Positions 1 through 5,044 of a DNA stretch of 7,524 nt are shown here, piece after piece. How positions within the stretch are numbered: the first letter of the stretch is position 1; each line of letters opens with the position of its first letter. The stretch is from Roseiflexaceae bacterium (GTDB taxonomy: Bacteria; Chloroflexota; Chloroflexia; Chloroflexales; Roseiflexaceae): positions 1 to 7,524 of the forward strand of contig CANHPK010000071.1 in NCBI GenBank assembly GCA_947462525.1, read 5' to 3'. A model generated the notes under the pieces. The model was given only the letters and a program-made list of their open reading frames with translations, was not told the DNA's origin and ran no database searches. The position numbers were made by a program, and so were the translations under genes.

Positions 1-221
1 CCGACCTTTGCGGCCTGCTCGCTCTTGGTACCGGTCAGTTTGTCTGCCTTGCTCGAAGCAGACAGCAACGTTTTGCCGGTCACATCATCGATTACCTGGG
101 CATAAATATGCGCGCTGCTGCGGAAGACGCTCAACCGTGGGCGGATAGTGGTGCCCTCGACCTTGCGACGTACCCGGCTATGTCGGCGCAGACGAAGCTC
201 ACGAGCTTTTCGTACTGCCAT
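1..221 (-). CDS. rplR: Large-subunit ribosomal protein L18 (uL18), 5' part, runs off the left edge
   Basis: L18 binds 5S rRNA and, with L5, helps build the central protuberance of the 50S subunit. I translated this frame directly. It starts MAVRKARELRLRRHSRVRRK, continues with RPRLSVFRSSAHIYAQVIDD and then SASSKADKLTG, which is the usual L18 layout: a very basic N-terminal tail, then the RPRL.VFRS..HIYAQ.I core. About 73 codons are in the window; the family is normally about 115-125 residues, so roughly the last third is missing because the window ends. The ATG is set by an AGGAG six bases upstream. It follows L6 after a 57-nt spacer, the normal spc order. Identity is secure; the 3' end is not visible. 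Confidence 0.95.
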   Translation of the reverse strand, partial: MAVRKARELRLRRHSRVRRKVEGTTIRPRLSVFRSSAHIYAQVIDDVTGKTLLSASSKADKLTGTKSEQAAKV

Positions 222-278
222 GTCAATCTCCTAATCAGTATTGGGGGAAAATGAGCTGCACTCTCCCCGCTACTGTCA
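222..278 (-). promoter_or_regulatory. L6-L18 spacer with a weak hairpin and the L18 ribosome-binding site
   Basis: This 57-nt spacer reads, in mRNA sense, AGTAGCG shortly after the L6 stop (plus-strand 268-274), then GGGGA (268-264), which can pair with TCCCC (248-244). An extra GAG/CTC pairing (263-261 with 255-253) is possible and leaves a bulge. The L18 Shine-Dalgarno AGGAG follows. The hairpin is short and interrupted and has no U-run placed after it as in an intrinsic terminator, so I do not call it one. A role in RNA stability or translation of L18 is only inference. Confidence 0.35.
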
Positions 279-842
279 TTACTTCGCCTTACCGGCCTTA
301 CCAGCTTTACGACGGACTCGCTCGCCTTGGAACTTGATACCATAGCCTTTGTAGGGCTCGGGTGGTCGCAATGCGCGAATCTTGGCCGCTTGCTCACCGA
401 CCAACTGCTTATCGATACCCTTGACAATCACTTGCTGGGGTTCGCTGGCAGTCTTACGCTCGATGATTTCGAACGCAATCCCTTCGGGTGGGACGACACG
501 GATAGGGTGCGAGTAACCGACGAAGACAACAATGTTCTTGCCTTCGCGGGCTGCACGATAACCGACGCCCAACACTTCGAGTACGCGGGTAAATCCGTTC
601 GTAACACCCTCGACCATGTTGGCCAGGAGCGTACGCGTCAACCCGTGCAACGAGCGGTGCTCTTTGCCGTCTGTAGGGCGCGTCACGAGCAACTGGGTGC
701 CCGTGTTTTCGATGTTGATGCTCGCTGGCAATGCCTGCGAGAGGGTGCCCTTGGGCCCCTTAACCGTCAACAGATTCCCCTCGGCGATTTGGACATCGAC
801 ACCCTTGGGGAGGTTGATCGGTTGTTTACCAATACGAGACAT
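279..842 (-). CDS. rplF: Large-subunit ribosomal protein L6 (uL6)
   Basis: L6 lies near the factor-binding site of the 50S subunit, contacting 23S rRNA helix 97 and the sarcin-ricin region. The 187-residue product begins MSRIGKQPINLPKGVDV, the family's N-terminal signature. It consists of two tandem alpha/beta L6 repeats (about 1-82 and 83-170). The C-terminal signature LRPPEPYKGYGI is at 158-169, followed by a basic tail RVRRKAGKAGKAK. Length is slightly above the usual 175-180. The ATG is preceded by GGGGAG with an 8-nt spacer. It sits 18 nt after S8 and ends in TAA; an out-of-frame ATG overlaps that stop (TAATG). Nothing is broken or missing. Confidence 0.98.
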   Translation of the reverse strand: MSRIGKQPINLPKGVDVQIAEGNLLTVKGPKGTLSQALPASINIENTGTQLLVTRPTDGKEHRSLHGLTRTLLANMVEGVTNGFTRVLEVLGVGYRAAREGKNIVVFVGYSHPIRVVPPEGIAFEIIERKTASEPQQVIVKGIDKQLVGEQAAKIRALRPPEPYKGYGIKFQGERVRRKAGKAGKAK

Positions 843-860
843 TAGTTCTTCTCCCCTCGG

Positions 861-1259
861 TTACCAGACATAGCAAAGCACTTCGCCGCCGATGCGCTTC
901 TGCCATGCTTCGTATCCAGCCATCACGCCGTTTGGTGTAGACAAAATGCTGATGCCCAGACCGCCGCGTACTTGCGGGATTTCGGCTACGCCAGCATAGG
1001 TGCGCAGCCCTGGTTTACTGACACGCTTCAACCCTGTGATAACCGGTTGTTTGTCGGCGTTGTACTTGAGCGACAACGTCAATACCGGACAGGGCTTCTC
1101 ATCACGCACTTGAATGTCGGCGATGAAGCCTTCACGCTTCAAGATTTGCGCGATCGCCAGCTTCATTTTTGACGTCGGCATCGAAACGCTTGCCTGGCGA
1201 GCCATGCCAGCGTTACGGATGCGGGTCAACATATCGGCAATCGGATCATTCACACTCAC
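861..1259 (-). CDS. rpsH: Small-subunit ribosomal protein S8 (uS8), GTG start
   Basis: S8 is a primary 16S rRNA-binding protein (helix 21 region) needed early in 30S assembly. In E. coli it also represses the spc operon by binding mRNA near the L5 start. The 132-residue protein starts MSVNDPIADMLTRIRNA, exactly the family start. It carries the C-terminal GGLGISILSTPNGVM (99-113) and ends GGEVLCYVW, the typical S8 terminus. The start is GTG at 1259. A second in-frame GTG lies two codons later, but a strong AGGAGG (1273-1268) is 8 nt from the first and 14 nt from the second, so the first is chosen. S14 lies upstream after 64 nt and L6 downstream after 18 nt. Confidence 0.97.
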   Translation of the reverse strand: MSVNDPIADMLTRIRNAGMARQASVSMPTSKMKLAIAQILKREGFIADIQVRDEKPCPVLTLSLKYNADKQPVITGLKRVSKPGLRTYAGVAEIPQVRGGLGISILSTPNGVMAGYEAWQKRIGGEVLCYVW

Positions 1260-1323
1260 TGGACGTTCCTCCTAGGTCACCAAATTGCTTCTTCAGGCGA
1301 AGCCATCGCCCGGGCATGGTCCC
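1260..1323 (-). promoter_or_regulatory. S14-S8 spacer with the strong S8 ribosome-binding site and a small hairpin
   Basis: This 64-nt spacer contains the strongest Shine-Dalgarno that I see in the window, AGGAGG at 1273-1268, serving the GTG start of S8. A short GGCGA/TCGCC inverted repeat (1296-1300 with 1306-1310, 5-nt loop) could form a small hairpin upstream. It also holds the start of a 23-codon out-of-frame reading frame (1246-1317) that runs through the ribosome-binding site into the start of S8. There is no terminator signature. Confidence 0.4.
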
Positions 1324-1509
1324 TTACCAGCTCGACTTGGTTACGCCGGGGATAAGCCCCTTGAGCGCATTCTCACGGAAGCAGATACGGCACATCCCAA
1401 ACTTACGCATGTAAGAACGGGCACGTCCACACACCTTGCATCGGTTGTACGCCTGCACGCTGTGTTTCGGCGTGCGCGAGGCCTTCACAATCATCGACCG
1501 CTTAGCCAA
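1324..1509 (-). CDS. rpsN: Small-subunit ribosomal protein S14, zinc-binding type (uS14), TTG start
   Basis: S14 sits in the 30S head near the decoding-site side and stabilises 16S rRNA there. This is the short zinc-ribbon form (type Z, RpsN1/rpsZ class): 61 residues with two CxxC pairs, C24-C27 and C40-C43, in NRCKVCGRARSYMRKFGMCR. It ends with the typical ALKGLIPGVTKSSW. The start is TTG at 1509: the protein from there reads AKRSMIVKA, the expected N-terminus, and AAGGA (1523-1519) lies 9 nt upstream. The only internal ATG (codon 6) would remove conserved residues. It lies between L5 (56 nt) and S8 (64 nt), its normal place. The cysteines imply zinc coordination and dependence on zinc supply (inference). 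Confidence 0.96.
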   Translation of the reverse strand: MAKRSMIVKASRTPKHSVQAYNRCKVCGRARSYMRKFGMCRICFRENALKGLIPGVTKSSW

Positions 1510-1565
1510 AGCTTTGTTTCCTTTCTTCCATCCGAACTGGTGAGTCGAATGACTCCTGGCTCGAA
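1510..1565 (-). promoter_or_regulatory. L5-S14 spacer with a short hairpin and the S14 ribosome-binding site
   Basis: In this 56-nt spacer a perfect GAGTC/GACTC inverted repeat (1542-1546 with 1551-1555, 4-nt loop) can form a 5-bp hairpin in the mRNA. It is followed by purine-rich sequence with the AAGGA (1523-1519) that serves the TTG start of S14. The stem is too short to claim as a functional element. I see no terminator or promoter. Confidence 0.3.
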
Positions 1566-2108
1566 TCAGTCACGAAATGGCATACCCAAACGCTTCAACA
1601 GCGCATAGCCAGCAGCATCATCGAGTGCCGAGGTGTTGATCGAAATCTCCATACCGCGGATCTTGTCGATTTTGTCGATTTCGATTTCCGGGAAGACGAT
1701 TTGCTCACGCAACCCCAAACTGAAGTTGCCTCGGCCATCGAATGAACGGCGATTAATACCGCGGAAGTCACGCAAGCGTGGCAACGCGAGGTTCATCAAC
1801 CGATCCATAAAGTCGTACATTCGGGTGGCGCGCAACGTCACCATCACGCCGATAGCCTGACCTTCACGGAGTTTGAAGTTGGCGATCGACTTCTTGGCCT
1901 TGGTGGTAACAGGCTTTTGACCGGTGATCATGGTCAACTGCTCGATAGCGGCGTCGATAGCCTTCGAGTTGTTGAGTGCCTCACCGAGGCCGATGTTCAC
2001 TACCACCTTGTTCATGCGCGGTACTTGCATGACTGAACCGTAATTGAATTCCTGCATCAAGGCAGGAACGACTTCAGTCAGGTACTTTTCCTTCAGACGC
2101 GGTGTCAT
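1566..2108 (-). CDS. rplE: Large-subunit ribosomal protein L5 (uL5)
   Basis: L5 binds 5S rRNA and, through the central protuberance, contacts the 30S head and P-site tRNA. The product has 180 residues, the family's usual length. It begins MTPRLKEKYLTEVVPALMQE. Visible family motifs are VPRMNKVVVNIGLGEA (29-44), TGQKPVTTKAKKSIANFKLREG (62-83, with the basic rRNA-contacting stretch), LPRLRDFRGI (109-118) and FPEIEIDKIDKIRGMEI (139-155). The terminus is LKRLGMPFRD. The ATG is preceded by GAGGAG (2120-2115) six bases upstream, partly within a predicted hairpin. It follows L24 after an unusually structured 75-nt spacer, which is where S8 autoregulation acts in E. coli. Confidence 0.98.
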   Translation of the reverse strand: MTPRLKEKYLTEVVPALMQEFNYGSVMQVPRMNKVVVNIGLGEALNNSKAIDAAIEQLTMITGQKPVTTKAKKSIANFKLREGQAIGVMVTLRATRMYDFMDRLMNLALPRLRDFRGINRRSFDGRGNFSLGLREQIVFPEIEIDKIDKIRGMEISINTSALDDAAGYALLKRLGMPFRD

Positions 2109-2118
2109 TCGTTACTCC

Positions 2119-2160
2119 TCAAGGGCTTGGAACGTCTCCCGAATGACGTTCCGGCCTTGA
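2119..2160 (-). promoter_or_regulatory. Stem-loop abutting the L5 ribosome-binding site (candidate spc control element)
   Basis: In mRNA sense the L24-L5 spacer holds a perfect 8-bp inverted repeat, GGAACGTC (2152-2145) with GACGTTCC (2136-2129), around an 8-nt loop. Below it TCAAGG (2160-2155) can pair with CCTTGA (2124-2119), leaving an asymmetric internal loop (CC on one side, AAGC on the other). The 3' base of the stem includes the first two bases of the L5 Shine-Dalgarno GAGGAG. In E. coli, S8 represses the spc operon by binding a stem with an irregular internal loop near the L5 start. Position and shape are suggestive, but I cannot show that S8 binds this RNA. There is no U-tract, so it is not a terminator. 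Confidence 0.5.
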
Positions 2161-2164
2161 ACAT

Positions 2165-2179
2165 GCGGCACAGTGCCGC
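2165..2179 (-). repeat. Perfect GC-rich inverted repeat just after L24
   Basis: GCGGCAC and GTGCCGC form a perfect 7+7 inverted repeat around one central base. As RNA this gives at least a 5-bp GCGGC/GCCGC stem with a small loop (6 bp with a 3-nt loop is also possible). It begins 4 bases after a tandem TAG-TAG stop of L24 and stands directly upstream of the larger stem-loop before L5. It is not followed by a run of U. It may act as an RNA stability or spacing element, which is inference. Confidence 0.5.
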
Positions 2180-2183
2180 GCTA

Positions 2184-2516
2184 CTACTCATCGATTGCGG
2201 CGTCACACGATTTGCAGAACCGTACCTTTTTGGCACGACCCTTGGCGTCAGTTGCCTCGAGGATGCGATTGCCGGTGCGTGACGCACGGCCACACTTCGG
2301 GCAAATCAACATCACGTTTGACACGTGGACGGGAGCCTCTTGCTCTATGATACCACCCATTTGGCCAATGGCGCGTGGGCGTACATGTCGCTTGATTTTG
2401 TTCAGACCTTCGATGACTACGCGGTCCTTTGCTGGGATCGAAAGGGTGATTTTGCCCTTCTTACCCTTCTCTTTACCGGCAATCACGAGAACTTCGTCAC
2501 CTTTTTTGACGTGCAT
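2184..2516 (-). CDS. rplX: Large-subunit ribosomal protein L24 (uL24) with C-terminal zinc-ribbon-like cysteines
   Basis: L24 is an early 50S assembly-initiator protein that binds domain I of 23S rRNA near the exit tunnel. The 110-residue protein opens with a KOW motif, KKGDEVLVIAGKEKGKKGKI (4-23). The core KIKRHVRP (40-47) and GGIIEQEAPVHVSNVML (54-70) follows. Then come four cysteines as two pairs, C72-C75 (ICPKCGR) and C101-C104 (CKSC), which look like a zinc ribbon of the kind seen in many bacterial L24 but not in E. coli. The start ATG shares one base with the L14 stop (TAATG), with GGAGG 7 nt upstream. It ends with two in-frame TAG codons in a row. Confidence 0.97.
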   Translation of the reverse strand: MHVKKGDEVLVIAGKEKGKKGKITLSIPAKDRVVIEGLNKIKRHVRPRAIGQMGGIIEQEAPVHVSNVMLICPKCGRASRTGNRILEATDAKGRAKKVRFCKSCDAAIDE

Positions 2517-2884
2517 TACAGCACCTCCGGCGCGAGCGATACGATACGCATGAAGCCGCGCTCACGCAACTCACGTGCAACTGGCCCGAAGATACGGGTG
2601 CCGCGCGGGTTGTCTTCTTTGTTGATGATTACTGCTGCGTTGTCGTCAAAGCGGATGTGTGATCCATCTTTGCGGCCGTATTCCTTGTGGGTACGGACCA
2701 CGACTGCGCGCACCACTTCGCCCTTCTTGACGGTACCACCGGGGGTGGCATCCTTCACCGAAGCGACGATGATATCGCCGACGAAGCCATAGCGCACGCG
2801 AGAGCCGCCCATTACGCGGATACACATGATTTCTTTGGCACCGGTGTTGTCGGCAACCTTGAGGCGAGACTGTTGTTGAATCAT
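2516..2884 (-). CDS. rplN: Large-subunit ribosomal protein L14 (uL14)
   Basis: L14 lies at the 50S interface, contacting 16S rRNA helix 14 (intersubunit bridge) and L19. In other bacteria it is the docking site of the silencing factor RsfS. The 122-residue length is exactly that of the family. It begins MIQQQSRLKVADNTGAKEI and contains the family signature with GGTVKKGEVVRAVVVRT (about 49-65), KDGSHIRFDDNAAVII and GTRIFGPVARELRERGFMRI, ending SLAPEVL. It follows the S17 stop after only three bases. Its Shine-Dalgarno AGGAGG lies inside the end of S17, a sign of translational coupling. It overlaps L24 by one base. In E. coli this gene opens a separate spc operon; here it appears joined to the S10 block. 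Confidence 0.98.
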   Translation of the reverse strand: MIQQQSRLKVADNTGAKEIMCIRVMGGSRVRYGFVGDIIVASVKDATPGGTVKKGEVVRAVVVRTHKEYGRKDGSHIRFDDNAAVIINKEDNPRGTRIFGPVARELRERGFMRIVSLAPEVL

Positions 2885-2887
2885 CTC

Positions 2888-3148
2888 TTAGTCCTCCTGG
2901 CCCTTCGTCACAATCTCGATGACTTCCCAGCTCTTGGTCTTGCTGAGTGGTCGAGTCTCGCCGATCCGAACCAAATCGCCGATTTTGCAGGTGTTTTGCT
3001 CGTCGTGCGCATGGAACTTGTTGGTCGTGCGGATAATCTTGCGGTAGAGCGGATGTGGGCGCAGATAATCCACCGCCACTACGACGGTTTTGTTCATCTT
3101 GTTGCTCACGACACGCCCGACCTTATACTGTCGTCGTCCTTCGGCCAT
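2888..3148 (-). CDS. rpsQ: Small-subunit ribosomal protein S17 (uS17)
   Basis: S17 is an OB-fold protein that binds 16S rRNA helices 7 and 11 in the lower body and acts early in 30S assembly. The 86-residue product, of normal length, shows RQYKVGRVVSNKMNKTVVVA (6-25), HPLYRKIIRTTNKFHAHDE (32-50) and the signature IGDLVRIGETRPLSKTKSW (56-74). The ATG is preceded by GGGAG about 9 nt upstream. It lies 21 nt after L29 and 3 nt before L14, so it closes the S10 block with no room for a terminator. Confidence 0.97.
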   Translation of the reverse strand: MAEGRRQYKVGRVVSNKMNKTVVVAVDYLRPHPLYRKIIRTTNKFHAHDEQNTCKIGDLVRIGETRPLSKTKSWEVIEIVTKGQED

Positions 3149-3169
3149 CGTCTCTTTCTCCCAAGGGCT

Positions 3170-3364
3170 TTACGCGCCCAGTTCGCGCTCACGCAAGATC
3201 GTCTTGATCCGTGCAATTTCGCGGCGCACAATCTTTTGGCGCCCAGTTGCCGTCAGCTTGCCGGTTACTGCCTGGAAGCGCAGATTGAACAGTTCCTTGT
3301 AGTACTCTTCGATGTCTGCGTTCAGCTTGCTGGTGTCTTGATCACGGAGTTGCGTTGCTTTCAT
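3170..3364 (-). CDS. rpmC: Large-subunit ribosomal protein L29 (uL29)
   Basis: L29 is a small two-helix protein at the tunnel exit next to L23, near where trigger factor and SRP dock. The 64-residue protein has the family pattern MKATQLRDQ followed by the ELFNLRFQAVTGKLTATGR core (24-42) and RREIARIKTILRERE. The start ATG overlaps the L16 stop by four bases (ATGA). A strong GAGGAGG lies 7 nt upstream inside L16, so translation is very probably coupled to L16. It ends in TAA, 21 nt before S17. Confidence 0.96.
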   Translation of the reverse strand: MKATQLRDQDTSKLNADIEEYYKELFNLRFQAVTGKLTATGRQKIVRREIARIKTILRERELGA

Positions 3365-3783
3365 TCGCCAGCCTCCTCTTCGCGCGAGATAATCTTGCAG
3401 TGGATTGGCAACTTCGCAGCCGCCAAATGCAAGGCTTCCATCGCGACTTCTGCGCGCACGCCGCCGATTTCGAACATGATTCGACCCGGCTTGACGACCG
3501 CGACGTAGTGATCCACGGCACCCTTACCGCTACCCATGCGGGTTTCGGCTGGCTTTGCCGTGATTGGCTTATCGGGGAAAATGCGGATCCATACCTTACC
3601 ACCACGTTTGACATGGTGAGAAATGGCACGGCGAGCCGCTTCGATCTGGCGGCTGGTAATCCAGGCTGGCTCTGCAGCCAACAACCCGAAGTCGCCGAAG
3701 GCGACCGTGTTGCCACGCTGAGACATGCCACGATTATTGCCGCGATGCATCTTGCGGTACTTGACGCGCTTTGGCATCAACAT
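3361..3783 (-). CDS. rplP: Large-subunit ribosomal protein L16 (uL16)
   Basis: L16 is a late-assembling 50S protein near the A site and 5S rRNA that helps position A-site tRNA. The 140-residue product has the classical start MLMPKRVKYRKMHRGNNRG, then GNTVAFGDFGLLA (24-36), the KVWIRIFPDKPIT strand (63-75), PAETRMGSGKGAVDHYVAVV (78-97) and GGVRAEVAMEALHLAAAKLP. Two in-frame ATGs are close together (3783 and 3777). AAGGAG 8 nt before the first supports 3783. It lies 25 nt after S3 and overlaps L29 by four bases. Confidence 0.97.
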   Translation of the reverse strand: MLMPKRVKYRKMHRGNNRGMSQRGNTVAFGDFGLLAAEPAWITSRQIEAARRAISHHVKRGGKVWIRIFPDKPITAKPAETRMGSGKGAVDHYVAVVKPGRIMFEIGGVRAEVAMEALHLAAAKLPIHCKIISREEEAGE

Positions 3784-3808
3784 AGGTCGTGCTCCTTACA
3801 ATCCTCGG

Positions 3809-4666
3809 CTAGCCACGGGGCATGCGGGAACCGCGCCCACCCTGACCGCTCTGGCCACCTTGACCACCTTGGCCACCACGGCCAGCTTGACCACCCTGGC
3901 CACCACGACCGCCTTGACCTTGTCCACCTTGACCGCCGCGTGCACCGCGACCGCCACGTCCACCACGACGGTCATCTTCGTTCCCATCCTGGTTGCGCAC
4001 ATTGGCACTCGGGGTGGTCGGCTGGGCATTCCCTGCCGCATCGAAGAAGACATCGCCCTTGTAGATCCATACCTTGACGCCGATACGACCGAACGTCGTG
4101 TGCGCATGCACCTGAGCGTAGTCGATGTCTGCACGCAATGTATGCAATGGAACTCGGCCCTCGCGCTCGTTGGCGACACGGGCAATTTCGGCACCGCCGA
4201 GACGCCCAGAACACTTCACCTTGACGCCGACTGCACCCAATCGCATTGCGCGCTGGACCGCCTGCTTCATTGCACGCTTGTAAGAGACGCGCTTGTTGAT
4301 TTGCTCTGCGATGCCCTCGGCCACCAACTGTGACTCGAGCTCTGGCTGGTGAATCTCGACAACGTTGATCTTGAGTTTTTTGCCGAAGCTGCGCTCAAGA
4401 ATCTTGCGGAACTCGTCGACCTTCTCGCCACCCTTACCGACCACGACACCTACCTTGGCGGTGTGTACCGTGATTTCGATGCGGTTTGCCGAGCGCTCGA
4501 TTTCGACGCGGGCCACACCAGCGCCTTCGAAGCGCTTCATGACCAAACGGCGGAGCTTGAGGTCTTCGTGCAACTGGTCAGTGTAATTGCGTTCTGAGAA
4601 CCAGCGCGACTGCCAGTCTTTGATGTAACCGAGGCGAAACCCCAGTGGATGTACCTTACGTCCCAT
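3809..4666 (-). CDS. rpsC: Small-subunit ribosomal protein S3 (uS3) with a long Gly/Arg/Gln tail
   Basis: S3 forms the mRNA entry tunnel of the 30S head with S4 and S5 and has mRNA-unwinding activity. The product has 285 residues, clearly longer than the usual 205-235. Residues 1-210 are a normal S3: start MGRKVHPLGFRLGYIKDW, a type-2 KH domain with the GKGG loop at 77-80, and the C-terminal domain with SGRLGGAEIAR (153-163) and GRVPLHTLRADIDYA (170-184). After an acidic linker (about 211-232) residues 233-285 are an almost pure Gly/Arg/Gln tail. The ATG is preceded by GAGG. It lies 16 nt after L22 and 25 nt before L16. The tail is in frame and the core intact, so this is an extension rather than a frameshift. 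Confidence 0.97.
   Translation of the reverse strand: MGRKVHPLGFRLGYIKDWQSRWFSERNYTDQLHEDLKLRRLVMKRFEGAGVARVEIERSANRIEITVHTAKVGVVVGKGGEKVDEFRKILERSFGKKLKINVVEIHQPELESQLVAEGIAEQINKRVSYKRAMKQAVQRAMRLGAVGVKVKCSGRLGGAEIARVANEREGRVPLHTLRADIDYAQVHAHTTFGRIGVKVWIYKGDVFFDAAGNAQPTTPSANVRNQDGNEDDRRGGRGGRGARGGQGGQGQGGRGGQGGQAGRGGQGGQGGQSGQGGRGSRMPRG
3812..3970 (-). repeat. Repetitive GGQ/GGR-coding tail of S3
   Basis: This 159-bp stretch encodes residues 233-285 of S3, built from irregular repeats of GGQ and GGR with occasional GAR, GQ and SGQ. The DNA is correspondingly a degenerate 9-bp repeat (Gly-Gly-Gln/Arg codons) with much synonymous change between units, so it is not a fresh perfect tandem duplication. 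It is low in complexity and would be disordered and positively charged. It resembles RGG-box RNA-binding tails in composition. An RNA-binding role near the mRNA entry site is inference. Length variation between relatives would be expected. Confidence 0.85.
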
Positions 4667-4682
4667 ACGTCCTCACAGTCGG

Positions 4683-5024
4683 CTAGCTCTTGGCGCCATC
4701 GTCAACAACCACGGTAATGTGGGTGGTGCGCTTACGAATTCGGTCCGCTCGACCACGTGCCCGCGGCATGAACCGCTTGAAGGCCGGGCCTTCGTCTGCG
4801 TAGATGGTGTGAACCACCAGCGCCTGACGATCCATATCGAAGTTGTTTTCGGCATTAGCAGCTGCAGACTGAATCGTGCGAGCCACTTCACGGGCTGCCT
4901 TCTGGGGCATGTATTGCAGTTCGGACAAAGCCCGCTCTACCTTCTTGCCACGGATGACATCCATGATCATGCGTACTTTCAACGGCGCGATACGAACATA
5001 CTTAGTTACAGCTTTCGCTTGCAT
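4683..5024 (-). CDS. rplV: Large-subunit ribosomal protein L22 (uL22)
   Basis: L22 binds all six domains of 23S rRNA, and its long beta-hairpin lines the peptide exit tunnel next to L4. Changes in that hairpin cause macrolide resistance in other bacteria. The 113-residue protein shows KYVRIAPLKVRMIMDVIRGK (8-27), the AAREVARTIQSAAANAENN helix (43-61) and the hairpin with FKRFMPRARGRADRIRKRT (82-100). I see no insertion or deletion in the hairpin. The start ATG lies 9 nt after GGAG and within a possible small hairpin. It follows S19 after 55 nt and precedes S3 by 16 nt. Confidence 0.97.
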   Translation of the reverse strand: MQAKAVTKYVRIAPLKVRMIMDVIRGKKVERALSELQYMPQKAAREVARTIQSAAANAENNFDMDRQALVVHTIYADEGPAFKRFMPRARGRADRIRKRTTHITVVVDDGAKS

Positions 5025-5044
5025 CGTTCATCACTCCGCGATGC
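5021..5044 (-). promoter_or_regulatory. Hairpin enclosing the L22 ribosome-binding site and start codon
   Basis: In mRNA sense GCATCG (5044-5039) can pair with CGATGC (5026-5021), a 6-bp stem with a 12-nt loop. The 3' arm contains the ATG of L22 and the loop contains its Shine-Dalgarno GGAG. Such a structure would lower independent initiation at L22 and make it depend on ribosomes arriving from S19. The pairing is seen in the sequence; its formation and effect are inference. Confidence 0.4.

Noticed and set aside
1660..1690. Short tandem repeat-like run (TTGTCGATT twice, then TCGATTTC)
   Set aside because: It encodes the normal L5 stretch EIEIDKIDKI, so it is explained by the protein sequence.
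2687..3508. Long open frame on the plus strand (about 273 codons) opposite L14, S17, L29 and part of L16
   Set aside because: It crosses four well-conserved minus-strand ribosomal genes and their junctions, has no family resemblance that I recognise and has no context as a gene. It is an antisense shadow of the GC-rich codon use.
3796..4194. Minus-strand frame in another register over the S3 tail with Val/Ala/Lys-rich repeats
   Set aside because: It is the same tail repeat read out of frame; the S3 frame carries the conserved domains.
3725..4333. Plus-strand frames with Thr/Ala/Leu or His/Asp/Leu repeats opposite the S3 tail
   Set aside because: The repetitive composition comes entirely from the Gly/Arg/Gln codons of the S3 tail read on the other strand.
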